Below are positions 47,813 to 60,809 of a stretch of 64,000 bases of DNA, in pieces (within the stretch, counting starts at the first letter, position 1; each line of letters starts with the position of its first letter). The notes below the pieces were generated by a model. The model was not told where the DNA came from and ran no database searches. It was given only the letters and a program-made list of their open reading frames with translations. The DNA comes from Jackrogersella multiformis (Eukaryota; Ascomycota; Sordariomycetes; Xylariales; Hypoxylaceae), in the NCBI GenBank assembly GCA_902806575.1, contig CADCXD010000008.1, positions 2,891,001 through 2,955,000 on the forward strand, read 5' to 3'. A program made the position numbers and the translations under genes.

Positions 47813-49729
47813 ATTTATTTTCCGACGAAAGATAATTAACGTCCTCGTTAATTTTTAAGACTTTTTAATTTTAAGAAACGGTTTATTATTATTATTTAAT
47901 AATAATAACGATAACGATATTAAAAATATTCGCTTTTTATTATATTTAAACTTTTTATTTAAGTTTATGTTAATGATGGTATTATCGTTTTTATTATTAT
48001 TATTATCGTTTATTATCTCGATTTTTCCGGTTAATATAAAGCGTCGTACGATTATTTCTTTTATTATTAATAACTTATATATTAATGCTTTAATTATATC
48101 GTTTATGAATTTTATGTTTTTTAATATTTCTTTTTATATTACGTTTATTCTTTTATTTACCTTTTTTATAATTTAATCGGGTTTTATAATAAGTTAATTT
48201 CCGAGATTAATAATAACTTATAAGATTTTATTAAAGTTATCAGTATAAAGTTTTAAAGCTTTTTTATTATTATTATCGTACTTTTCGTTATTTAAGTATA
48301 TGGCTTTTTAAAAAGCTAAGATCGTTTTATGTTTTTTAGTTATATAATTTATATAAGTTCGATATTTTTTAATTACTTTTTTAACGTTTCGATTATATGT
48401 TTTATTCTTTTTATTAAATTATTTATAATTTATATAGCTTTTAAATGATTAAGTTTCGGAATAATAAACTTCGTTTTTATTTATAATTTTAATTTGTTTT
48501 ATGTTATTGCTTTTTTTATAGTTATTATCGCATTAAGTTTCTTTTTAATTTTACGGTATTTAAAGATCATTAATACGTTATTATGGATTTAAGTTTTTAA
48601 TAAGATTTTAATGATTTTTTTACCATTAAATTATGGTTTAAGAATGGTTAATATAATTATTTTAAGCTAATATAACGTAAGGTCCTCGATACTTTTTATT
48701 TTATTATCGTTTACGTTTTTATACGTATTAATTTTTATAATTATTTTTCATAGTTTCGTTTTTATAAACTTTTATATTAATACTTCCTTAACTTATTTAA
48801 AAAATTTCTTCGCGTATTTTTCCTCGGATATTATCTCGTTTATTTATGTGGTAATAAAGTTAACGTTATATTTACTTTAATTAAAATTCGTAAATTTTAA
48901 TATGTTTATAATAAAATATTTATTTTATTATATTTATAAATATAATTTCATAAAAATTATAAACGTTTATAAATGTTATAAATATTAATAATTATAAATA
49001 TTATTAATATATTAATGGTTAAAATAATGTAATATTATATTAATAAAAATAAAAAATTATTATAAGTTATATAATGTTATAATATGTTTAAAGGAAAAAA
49101 ACATTATTATAAAAGTTAAATTTATTTAGTTAAAAATCTCGAAAAATTTCTTTACTTAAGTATAATATATTAAAGTATATATTATTATTATTATAGTTTT
49201 TATTAAAATAAAGTTTACGGCTTTTTCTTAATAAGGCTTAATATTTACTTTAAGTTCGTAAGGTAAGCTTAACGTGATTACCTTTAAGTTAAATACTTAA
49301 GTACTTAAAGCTTAACGTAATTACTTTATATATTAAAGCCGTAATTACTTTATGTTAATAATTTCTTTAATGATTTTTATAATGATGTTAATAATGGTAA
49401 TATCGGCGTTATTTACGTTATTATTTATAATAAAAGTGACGTTAACTTAAGTATTAAAGCCGGTATTATTTTTAATGTCGGCGGTGTAAAAAATATAAAT
49501 ATTATAAACTTTAATTACGTAAACTTCGGTTACGAAAACTTAAGCCGAAGCTTTTTCGTTTTTATTTTATACTTAAAATCGTATTTATTTATTAATTATA
49601 TAATTTTTTTCTTAAAGTTTCTTTAAGATATCATTAATTAAATGCGTTTAAATAATCTTTTTAATAAATTAAATATTTAAACTTTAATCGACTTTTTTAT
49701 TTATTTTAAAAAATAACTATTTATTATTA

Positions 49730-51475
49730 TCGCTTTATATTATTATTTAACTTAACGTAAATTGTTTTTATCGATAAAAGTCCTTTTTTATAATATTCGG
49801 TATAATTATAAAATAAAAATAACTTTATAAATTCGTTATAAATTAAGAATTATTAATTTATAAGTAATATTATTTACTTGTTTTTTAATTATAAGAAATC
49901 CGATTTATTATACGCTTTATTTTTTTAAAGGCTTTTTAAATAAAGTATATCCTTTATGTAATTTTAAATATATTAACTTATTAACTTTAAAATCGCTTTT
50001 TTAATATTTATTATTATATTATATTTTAACGTTTATAATAATAAAGTTAATAATTACTTTTATTTTCTTTTAATAAACATTACGAAATACTTTATAATTA
50101 ATTATATTTAAAGGTACTTTTATCGAGGTTAATATTATACGTAGTTTAAAATTAAATATAACTTTATTTAAAGATTTTTTTAATATTAAAGATTTTAAGT
50201 TATTAAAATTATGTTATAATATCGATATTATATTAATTTATAAAATATTTAAATATCTTAAGTAATAAAATCGGATTACGCATTTTACGTTTTAATTTTG
50301 CTTTTTTATTTAATTAATTCTTTAAGGATAATAATTACTAAATATCGTTAATAATAAATTTATTTTTATAAAAATTAATTATTATAATTTTAAATTAAAC
50401 TTAATATTTTTATCGAAGATAACTTTAATAAGTATTCCTTAATTATTAAAAATAAATGCTTTTAAAGTAAACTTAATTTATTTTTTTACAATATACTTTA
50501 TATTTACGAGAATTAATAAAATCTTTTTATTAAACTTATAAGTAATAACCATTAAAGCGTTAAACGTCGTATAATTAAGTATAATTTATATCGATTTTTT
50601 CGACGAAATCGTTAATAATTTAATTATAAAATCTTATATAATAATATAAAATAATTAAGGGATTAAATTATTAAGTAATAAGCTTTCATATAATTTAAAC
50701 TTATTTATATTGTTTTTATAACATTATAAGTAATGTTTTATATATTTAATTACCTTTTTTATAAATTTGTTTTTTATTATACGTTTAAGTTTAAAATAAT
50801 ATTTATTATTATATATCTCTTTTAATAAATGTTAAACGTATAAATTTAGGATTATAAGTTATTATTTATTATTATAATTAATATAAAAAAGTACCTTTTT
50901 TTTAAACTTATGTTTAAATTATTTAAATATATTTTTACCCGTCGTTTTTTTTTAAGTATCTCGTATAAAAGATTTAATTAATAATTATCATTATATTCGT
51001 TAATTACCTTATCTTTAAATGTTTCATTTATATATAATTTCGTTAAAGTATATATGAAATTATTAATTACGTTTTTAACGTAAATTTAGTTTTTTCTTTT
51101 CTTTTTAAGATCTTCGAGATAAAAGGTTATTAATAATTTTAATAACGTATTTAACATTAAGTTTATTTTTCTTAATATATAATAAATGTTAAAACGGAAT
51201 TATAATAAGTAAGTTAATGTTATTATTAATTTATTATTTATTTTATTAAAGTTTAATATTTTTAAATTTATTTACGTAATTATTTCTTTTATCGCTTCGT
51301 GATTTATTAAAACCTTTATTAATTTCTTATATAATTATAATTATACTTTATTTTATTTATAAACTTATATTAAATAAACCACTTTTAGTTTAATAACATT
51401 ATACTTAATTTTAGCTTTAATAAAAACCTTTAAATAAAAAGTAATAAGTTTAATTATAATCGTCGATATTATTTT
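49730..51475 (+). repeat. Right arm of a long inverted repeat (decayed element)
   Basis: Plus-strand partner of 45990-47640, separated from it by about 2.1 kb. Between about 50435 and 50520 a roughly 100-bp interior segment is inverted relative to the other arm. No LTR-like sequence is seen before 49730, so this copy is truncated there. Confidence 0.6.
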
Positions 51476-53579
51476 TCCGTTTTATAAATTATTTAAATAT
51501 ATCGACTTTTAAATATATCGTTTATAAATAATCTTAATAATTTAAATTAAAAAGATTAGTTATTTTTTTTTAATTATATTAAAAAAAATCTTTTTACCCT
51601 TTACAAGTTTAAATCGTGTTTTTAAAATATATTACTTTCGGAAAATTTTTATAAGGATTTCTTTTTTTTATAACTTATAATTAATAGAATAATTTTCTTA
51701 TTTTATAAAAGCTTAACTTTCTATTAATATTAAGGAATATATTTTTAAAAAAAACCCGTTATTTTTATATATGTTTTTAAATTAATTAAATTATTAAGCA
51801 TTACGATTTTAGCGATCGCTTTTAACTTTATTTTAAGGATTATAACCCTTTCGTTATGAATTATAAAGTTAAGTAATTTAATCGACTCGAATCTTAAAAA
51901 TAATATCTTAAAGGAAAGAGTTAATTTTACGTTAAAATATATGTTAAATATAACTTTTAAATGTTAAAAATATTTTTATTTTATATCGTTAAAAATAATT
52001 ATATTATTAATATATATTTTAATAAATCGGTTAAAAGGCTTTAACTTTTAATTTATAAAGCGTTAATTAAATAAAGGTAAGTTTTTAAAACTTATTAACG
52101 TTATTTTTAAGACTTTAAATCTTTTAAATGAAATTATAATTATTCGATCTTTATAGCATTTCGTAATTAACAGTTAATGAAAAAAAACCAATCCATTAAT
52201 AACGTTAAAGAATCGTTTTTTTTATATTTTCGTAACGATCTTTTTTTACCGTGACAGTGGATACGCGTTAATTAACGTATATTTATTTAACGGCCGGAAG
52301 TTTATAATAACTCTCCTTTTACGTTTTTTGTTTATTATTTTCCATATTACGAAGTAAGGGCACTTAAAAAATATAAGATATTTTATTTATTTTATTTTCT
52401 TTTAATCGTATATATCGTTAAATATTTTATTAAGGAATTTATAATCTTTAACTTTTAAAGGATATATATTTTTTAGCTTTATATTTATTTTATTAATCGT
52501 TAAGAAAATCTATAATTATTTTCTCTTTTTTTAGAAATTTAATAAACTTTTATTTCGTTAAATATTTTATTTATTTATTAATTTTATAATTTATATTTAA
52601 ACTTTGGATTTATATTATAATAGTATACGCTTTATTTAATAATAATTTTATTAATGTTTTTAAAAAGTTAAACCTTTAAAATAAGTATTATTATTTCGTG
52701 ATTAGTTTTTTTTATCGTAAAGTTTTTTATATGTTTTTAACGTAATATTTTCCGACATTTATATTATATATATTTTATCGTTTAAGTCGAAATTAATAAT
52801 GTAATAATTACCGTTATTTTTATATAAGTTTTTAATCGTATTTATAACCGCTTATATTATGTTAACTTTTTTTATATAATTTAAAAATATCTTTCGTTTA
52901 TAATCTTTTATATATAATTTAATTACGTATTTCGAGGAATTATAATTAATTTTAACGTGTTATTTAAAAACGTTACGTTATATAATATATTTTTATTATA
53001 TATATTATTTAAAACTTTATTATAAATCGAATAAAATTAGTATTTCTTTTTATCGAGAATCTCGAATAATCGCTAAGAATTAATATTTTCGTATACGTAA
53101 GTGTTATTTATTTATTCCTCGATATTATTTTTCTTTTTATTGTTTTTTCTTTTTTATTATATTTAATAAGTATTTTAGTTATTAAATATAACTTTAACGT
53201 TATTTACGTTTTTAGATAATTAATTATTACGTCGTGGTTATTATAAAATTCGTTTTTTAATAATAAATTAAGTATTAAACGTTTATTATATATTCATATT
53301 TCGATTTTAATTTAAATTAAAATATCTTCCTCGGCATTTAATTTCGTTAATATGTTAATAAAAAAAGATGTTTTTTTTTAATATTATAAAACCTGTAATA
53401 CTTTTAATAATTATGGGTTTATTTTTAAATATCTCGTAATTTTTAATGAAATCTTTTAGTTATTATTAATTTATTATGCTGTTTAAGGCATTTAAATTTA
53501 CATATATTATAAAGTTAACTTTTATTTTATTTTTAACCTTTACTTTTAAATATATATATTTCTTAAGTAAGTGATTTAT

Positions 53580-54120
53580 TTATACGAAAATTGCGTTTAT
53601 AACTTTTAATGCGATAATAGTGATTATATGTAAATTTAATAAAAAAACGATTTTAATATTTAAGAATATTAAGTATAAAATTTATTATTAAACCGCGTTA
53701 TTTTTTAAAACACTTATGTTATTAAATTAAGGTATTTTATATAAAGTAATTTTAAATAAAAACGATAAATTTAATAATAAAATATAATAAACGTTATTTA
53801 TTTAACTTAAAATATTATCAATTATATTAAGTAATTATTATTTTTAAATTAATAATGTAATAAAACGACGTAATTAAAAAGTCGAGGTAATAATCCGTTA
53901 TAATATAATAATAATATTAAGTTATTAACGACCGGAAAGTTATTTAATAAATTAATATATAACTTTAAGTTACGAATTATCGTTATTTTATTAAAAGTAT
54001 TAAAAAATACGATCGATTATAATATATTAAGAAAATATTATTAAAAGAAAATAAAAAAATATATTAACTTTATAACCGCCGAAATAAAAGCCCGTTACAA
54101 TTTAAAATATAACGTTAATT
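53580..54120 (-). repeat. Third copy of part of the decayed element
   Basis: Same orientation as the left arm: 53600-53650 aligns with 46865-46910 (TAAATTTAATAAAAAAAC), and 53930-54060 with 47220-47370 (TTTAAGTTACG, ATTATTAAAAG(A/G)AAATAAAA). Similarity is weaker than between the two arms. Confidence 0.45.
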
Positions 54121-56245
54121 CTTTTAAAAAACATAAATTAAATTATTTTAAATTATATAAAGGTTATATATTACCGAGTAAACCGTTATTAATTTTAAAG
54201 TAAGTCGGTAAACTTACGTATAAGTTTAAATTACTTAATAATTAATAAATGTATAAGGTTATATTAATAAATTAATTGTTTAAAATCTCGTAAAAAAAGA
54301 TCTTTACGTAAAAAAACGACCGTAATTAAGTCGAATTATCGTAAAAAAAGACGATAATAATTAAGTGTTATATAAGATTAAATTAACGAGTGAATACATA
54401 AAAAACGCTTTATTTTTAAATACCTCGTACGATGAAAAGATTATTTATTAACTTTCGATTAATAATATTTAAAAAGCTTATTTATTTAAAATGTAATGGT
54501 ATTATTAAACGAGTACGATAAAAAACACTTTTTATTATTTAATTAACTTTATATTAAATTTATTAATAAATTATAAGCTTTTAATATACAAACTTTTAAA
54601 AATACGTAAACCTTTAATAATATACTTTCGAAATTACTTAATAAACCGGTTATAAATATTTTAAATAAATAATAATATATATTAAAAAAATGATTTATCG
54701 AAAATATACCATTAAATTATATTAATAATAATTAACCGATTTTTTTACTTAATTATTAACGGTACTAAAGAAATTAATAAAATTATAAGTTATAATTTTA
54801 ATAAAATAATTATTAAAAGTTATAAAATTAAAATTTATTATAACACGAAAAGTATAATTTACGAATAACGTTAAAGAAATAAAAAAAGGTGCGGGTAAAT
54901 TATAAATTATTATTAACGTTTTTACTTTAAGATAAAACTAAATATTTCGGTACTTAAATTATAATTAAATTAAAAAGAAATTAAAAAGAAATTAAGTATT
55001 TTAACATTAAAATAACTTATAAATATACTGGTATTTACTTAATAACGATAAGGTATAATATACTTACTTATATTTATATTCTTTATTTATATAAATAATT
55101 TTCTTATTTATTTTTATTAAAAATAAATTCTTTTCTTTATAATAAATCTTTTTTTTCCATCAACTTTAATTTACTTTATAAAAAAAAAATTTACTCGCTT
55201 TTTACTTTATAATGCTTTTTATGAAAAACTAATACTTAAAGATTTTAAAGGTTTAATCAAAAAAACTATTAATTTAACCTTTAAATAAATTCATTAATAC
55301 TTATTTAAGGATAAATAAATTATAATTATTAATAACACATTTAAAACTATTAAAATATAAAACGGAAATAAATCTTAATAACGACGAACTTTTTAAAATA
55401 AATCGTTTATTTAAAATAATAACGATAAAAATTTAACGAATATTACCGATTTTAAGTTATATTATATAAAAATAATAAAAGTCGTATCGCTTCGTTTATA
55501 ATTTAAAGTTATTTTAATTATTAAAATGTTATTATAGATTTTAACATATAAAACCCTTTTAATAACGATTTTTTATCGAGCAGTTTAAAATAAAATTAAA
55601 GAGATAAATTTATAAAGCGAAGTTATTAATTAAAAAATAAAAGTTATTATTAAAATATTTTTTAAAATCCTCGATAAAAATATATTTAAAGTATTTCGAA
55701 TTAATAAAAACGTAAAAAAAAGCGTCGAGACTTTTTTAAAAAAGTTATATAATAAATGAAAATTAATTAAATTAACTTAATTAATATATAAAAACGATAA
55801 TATAAAGCTGAAATGTTAAAATATTATAATTAATAAAATTATAATTATAATAAATAACGACGACGACGAAATATTTTTAAGTATCGACGTTTTATAATAA
55901 ATAATAACGAATATAAGTTAATAATTATAATAATAACGCGTATTAATCACGAAGGTTTTTTTAATTATTGTAAAATAATAATAATTAATAAATATTATTA
56001 TAGTTATAACGATGGTAAAAAACGCGTATAATATTTTTATAAATTATAATTAATACGACTTATTATATTTATTATCGTAATTACGTTAAAAATTAAAACA
56101 TTAATTTTTATACTTAAGTTAATTACGCTTATTATTAAAAAACCGATAATAATATTAATTAAAACATTAATACTTATATTTTTAAAAATAAAACTTATAA
56201 TAAAAACGCGAATATTTAATACATTTAACGATTTACGCTTTATTT

Positions 56246-56432
56246 ACGACTGTTAAGCTTCGTTATAACTGCATAACAGCCTCGTTAATAAAGTTAATAA
56301 GGTTAAAACTTATATTAAAAAGAGCTGTTTATTATATAACTTTAAAGGATATTAATTAAAGCTTTTTTATAATTATAAAACTTAAACTTAAAATAATTAA
56401 GCTATTATAATCCCATAAACTCGTTTAATAAC
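56246..56432 (+). repeat. Candidate LTR copy 3
   Basis: Least degraded copy: starts TGTTAAGCTTCGTTATAACT, with GCATAACAGCCTCG, and ends near CCCATAAACTCGTTTAATA. The TG start and TA (former CA) end fit LTR termini. It keeps CpA steps lost in the other copies. Confidence 0.45.
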
Positions 56433-58127
56433 GACGATACGTTACATAACGACGATAACGGTGTTTTAATTAACGATAATAACGACGATAATAAAAAAAC
56501 CGATATAAATATATTTAACATATTTATTAAACGTTAAAAATAAATTTAATACATTATTAACTTATAATTAATAAAAGCGTTGGTTTTTTTTTATTAAAGA
56601 GGTATTATTAAAAGCCATAACCATATAATTTATGCTTTATATTTATTAACTTTACTTCGAGATATTAAGTTCGTTTCAATTTTTTAAATTATAATTATTT
56701 TTAAAACTTTTATTTTAACTTTATAATGTTTAATAATAATATCGTAATTAAAGGTAAACATAATAATAAAGGTTTTAAGTAAAGTTCTTTTTTTAACGAT
56801 TTATTACCTTAAAATCGATTTATTTAAAGTGAAAATTTAATAATTAAAAAAGCTTAATACCTTTATTAAGTTTAATACGCCTTTAATATCCTTTAAATTT
56901 TATTAAAGGGAATAATTCTTAAGTGAAACTATATTTATAATTATAATAAATCTTTAAAATAAATAAAATAAATTTATAACTTTAAGAAAAAGATTAATTT
57001 TAAAGGTTATATACGTTAAACCTTTAAGGGATAACTTAAAAATAAATGATTATTAACCGGGTAATTAATTAATAGCATTTAATATTTCAGTTTTAACACT
57101 TTTAATAAGTTTCGGTTATTTAATATACGGTTAATAATTAATTTAAAATTAATATAAATAAAGGAATTTAATTATTTAATTAAAATATAATATTACGATA
57201 ATTAAAAATAATGTTAATATAATATAATTTTTATTTAATACTTTAAATATTAAAGTAAAGAAATGTAATTAAACGTCAGTAAATAATAAAAATAATTATA
57301 ACTTTTTAAAAATAATTAAATAGCTTATTATTTAATTAATAACGAATATAAATAAATTAATAAAATTTTTATTATTTTTATTTATTATTTAATAAAACCA
57401 TAATTTAAAAAATAAGCTTAATAAAATTAAGAAAAAAAGAAAACCTTATTAAACTTAATTTTAATGTAACATTATAAAAAAATATAAAAAGTATAAAATA
57501 AGTAAAAGGTTTAATGTTAATAAAATAGCATTACTTTTATTATTATTTTTACTTATTTAATAAAATAAAGGTAAACTTTTGTTTAACTTTTAATATTAAA
57601 GGTTTTCACGGGTTAATTTAAATTAAAAACATTATTAAATAAAAAGTTTAATTAAAACGGTATATTTATTAAATAATAATTAAACGCTTTTAAATTAAAA
57701 TTTATATTAAAATATAATAATACTTTTTATATATTGTAAATAAAGATAAATAAGTTTTAATTTTATATTTTATAATAAAGTAATTTTATTATTATAATTT
57801 ATTATCGAGTTTGTCGGTTGGTTTTTTTTGAACCGCCTGCTTTGCAGGGTAAGCCGCGCCGGCCTCGCGACTTTGCGGTTTTGGCGGATGGCGTATAGGG
57901 TAGGGCTTCCTGGCGGCGCCGTACCTTACAGCGCCGCCGAAGGCCTGAGCCGCCTGCACCTATGGCGTACTTAGGGGTCGACGCCCCCTATAGCTACGGC
58001 GCCTATGGGGGGCGTCGAACAGCTCGTCAGGCGAGGTGCAGGGTAGGATCCGTCGGTCTTGTAACGAGCTTAAGGTACGCCGCCGACGAGCTTCCGAGGT
58101 GTGCTTATAACAGCTTATAGCCCTTAT

Positions 58128-58470
58128 AAGTATAGCGCGGTTAGTAGGTGCGCGAAATCCCCTGTACTTGTAGTGCACTTAGCGGGTTAAGTCCCCCCAT
58201 AATCATAGCGTATTTACTGGGTAAGGTCCCTTATATTTACAGTGTATTTAACGGGTTATGCTCCCCTATATTTATAAGGCACTTAGTGGGCCGGCCACTC
58301 ACCCACGGCGCACCGCGGGACTATAGGGTAACCTCTCCGGGGTACCAGGAGGGTGCGCCATATTTATAGCGCACTTAGGGGCTAAGCCCACTGTAAGTAT
58401 AGGGCGTTCAGCGGGTGCGACCGCCCGTAGCTACAGCGCGTCGGCGGGGCGACTTACCCTGTACCAGCTC
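58128..58470 (+). repeat. Degenerate 31-34 bp spacer repeats, block 1
   Basis: About eight units with core TATAGCGCACTTAGTGGG followed by a variable GTGRGTCCC-like link. One unit is expanded by a segment with GGTAACCTCTCCGGGGTACC. Confidence 0.65.
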
Positions 58471-58624
58471 GGAGCGGACACATGCCCTTCCAGGGTAGGT
58501 CACCCCGAACTTCGAACGCGATTTGCCGATCGAGGAAACATCGCGGAGGCCTGGCTCCGGCACCACTGCGAAGCGCGTCGCCCGCCGCGTCCGCACCGGA
58601 GGTTTGGCGGGATTCGGGCGTTCA

Positions 58625-58704
58625 TAATTTATCGGAAAATATTTCTGCGCACCAGAACCCTCTTAGCCATGTTCGGGACCCAAGTGGGTCCGGTGGGTAT
58701 ATGA
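58625..58704 (+). repeat. 80-bp dispersed spacer repeat, copy 1
   Basis: Begins AATTTATCGGAAAATATTTC and includes TGCGCACCAGAACCCTC and GTGGGTATATGA; recurs at 60729. Confidence 0.65.
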
Positions 58705-58972
58705 TGGGGGCCTACGCCCCCCCGCGGGCGAGGGGTCGCCCGCGCCAGAAATCTCGGAAGGGGCCCTAGGCTCGTTGCAGGGTAAGGTCGGCCAGAATTG
58801 GCGAAATCGCCGGGTTGGCTTAAAACCTTCAAGGGGGTGCGAATTTTTTTAGGGGCTTATACGGGCACGCAGAATCCGCGAAGTCTCGGGGTGTTCCGCA
58901 GCACACGCCCGGCAGGAGCTACCCTGGAGCGCAGGTCGACTTCGACAGCTCCAGGGTAAGCCACCCCGAAAG

Positions 58973-59535
58973 CGCTATAACTACAGGGCGTTCGGTGGAT
59001 GCGGTGCCCCATACATATGGCGGATATAGTGGGTGGGTCGCCTGTGATTATGGTGCACTTAGTGGGTGAAGTTCCTTGTCAATATAGCGCACTTAGTGGG
59101 CTGGCCACTCACCTATAGCGCACTGCGGTATTATAGGGTAACCTCTCACGGGGTACCGGGAGGGGTGCGCTATATTCACAGCGCACTTAGTGGGTAGAGT
59201 GCCCTATGAATACAGTGCATTTAGCGGGTGAGATTCCCTGTAAATATAAGGCATTTAGTGGGAGCGTCCCCTGTAATTATAGTGCACTTAGTGGGTGTGT
59301 CACCTGTAATTATAGTGTATTTAGTAGGTGAGTTGCGCTATATTTATAGCGCACTTAATGGGTAAAGTGCCCTAGAAACGTAAGGCATTTAATGGGAGCG
59401 TCACCTATACTTATAGCGCGTTTAGCGGGCGAGGTGCCCTATAAGTATTGCGCACCTAATGGATCTGTCACCTGTAAATATAGCGTATTTAGTGGGTGGG
59501 TCGCCTGTAAGTATAGCGCATTTAGGGTGCGGCCG
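58973..59535 (+). repeat. Degenerate 31-34 bp spacer repeats, block 2
   Basis: About fifteen further units of the same core. One is expanded by GGTAACCTCTCACGGGGTACC like block 1, so a multi-unit stretch was duplicated (58265-58345 against 59090-59170). Confidence 0.65.
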
Positions 59536-60728
59536 CCTCGCTTGTGGCGAAGGTCCGAGGAGGTTACCCTGGACGCAACCCTTCCCCGCGCCCTACCCCG
59601 CGACCCGGGGGCCCGGCGGCGACGTGATATATCCCGCTGGACTCGTCTCGGCGAGGGCTACACGCCGGTATAGGTCCCGTCCGTGTACGACCGGTGGCTG
59701 ATGCAAAAGGGTACTATATGCCACTTTATACAAGTTGACTTCTTAATTCCCGTGGGAAATCTTAAACAACTCACAAATTTCCAGTTTTCGAATTTCTTCA
59801 TACGCTACATACTTTACCTACGACCCGGCTCCGGCGACTACGCCTACGAAACCAATACCGTCGTGATCAGCTCGTCGAGGGCTACGCGCCGGTACCCACC
59901 TCGTCGCCGTGGGCCCCTCGGCCGCTGAGATACCTGGGGTTGCGGGGGCGGCGGGGCTACCCTGCAGCCGACCTTCGGGCCGCCACCACGCCGGCTACCG
60001 GCCCCCCACGGCTACCAGGCCGGTACCGGCGGGTAGCCAGCGACGAGGGCTACCGGAGGGTATGCATATCGAGAGGGTGGCGGCCGGGGACCACCGTGTA
60101 ATCGCCGCATACGCGAAACCCCCCCGGGACCACCTCCGGGGCGCCGGATTTAGCGATTGGGGCCCCTAAAGTTTTGGGCGGTTCTGGCGCCGCAGAGTCC
60201 CTGGTGGGCTACCCTGGAGCTGCCCTGCGGCGGGGGGCTTGGGGGAAAAAAAAGGTGCACCCGCGGGCGGGCCCGTGCGCGCAAGTCACGTGACCGCCCA
60301 ATCGCGACTCGCCCGCCGCACCTCTCCCCTTCGCACCCGCGCGATAATTCGCCCGGGCGATGCACCGGCTCGAGACCTATGCCGCCCGATTTGCGCGATC
60401 GAGGGCTACACGCCGGTATAGGTCTCGACCGGGTGCACGCACTGGGGAGCGAGATATGGGGGGGGGGTAGGTTTATAGCGGGCTACAGCGGGCTGGGTGC
60501 GCTGTAGCGTCTTTCGTAGCGGTCGCGCGGCCGCTGTGGCGGGCGGGATAGGTACGTTGGCTTCAGCGTGCTTAGGTGCTGTGCGGCGGGGGGTAGGTAG
60601 CGGCTTTTTTTTGGTGCGGATTTGTATGGGCCGAGTTGAGAAAAACTTTCGCTAAGTACGAAAAAGAAGTGCAGGATGGAACACGGTTTGTATGCTTGTG
60701 AGTCGATTTTTTGAAAACCCCATACTAA

Positions 60729-60809
60729 ATAATTTATCGGAAAATGTTTCTGCGCACCAGAACCCTCTGAGCCATGTTTGGGACCCAAGTGGGGCCGGTG
60801 GGTATATGA
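60729..60809 (+). repeat. 80-bp dispersed spacer repeat, copy 2
   Basis: Same sequence as 58625-58704 with a few substitutions, 2.1 kb downstream in direct orientation. Confidence 0.65.

Larger units (their letters stand above)
40141..57805. repeat. AT-rich island 2, RIP-degraded repeats
   Basis: About 17.7 kb of very high A+T with the same CpA/TpG depletion and CpG survival as island 1. Contains internal repeats described separately. A 45490-45720 stretch reads as Asn/Tyr/Arg-rich on the plus strand, and the segment at about 45920-45970 has a Cys-containing reading that could be a decayed Gag-Pol region of a Ty3/Gypsy-like element. That identification is weak. No intact gene is present. The island ends abruptly at about 57805. 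Confidence 0.75.

Noticed and set aside
45444..48176. Frames 45444-45725(-) and 47967-48176(+) in AT island 2
   Set aside because: Tyr/Asn/Ile-rich or hydrophobic products expected from RIPed DNA; 47967-48176 looks like a membrane protein only because TTT/ATT codons dominate.
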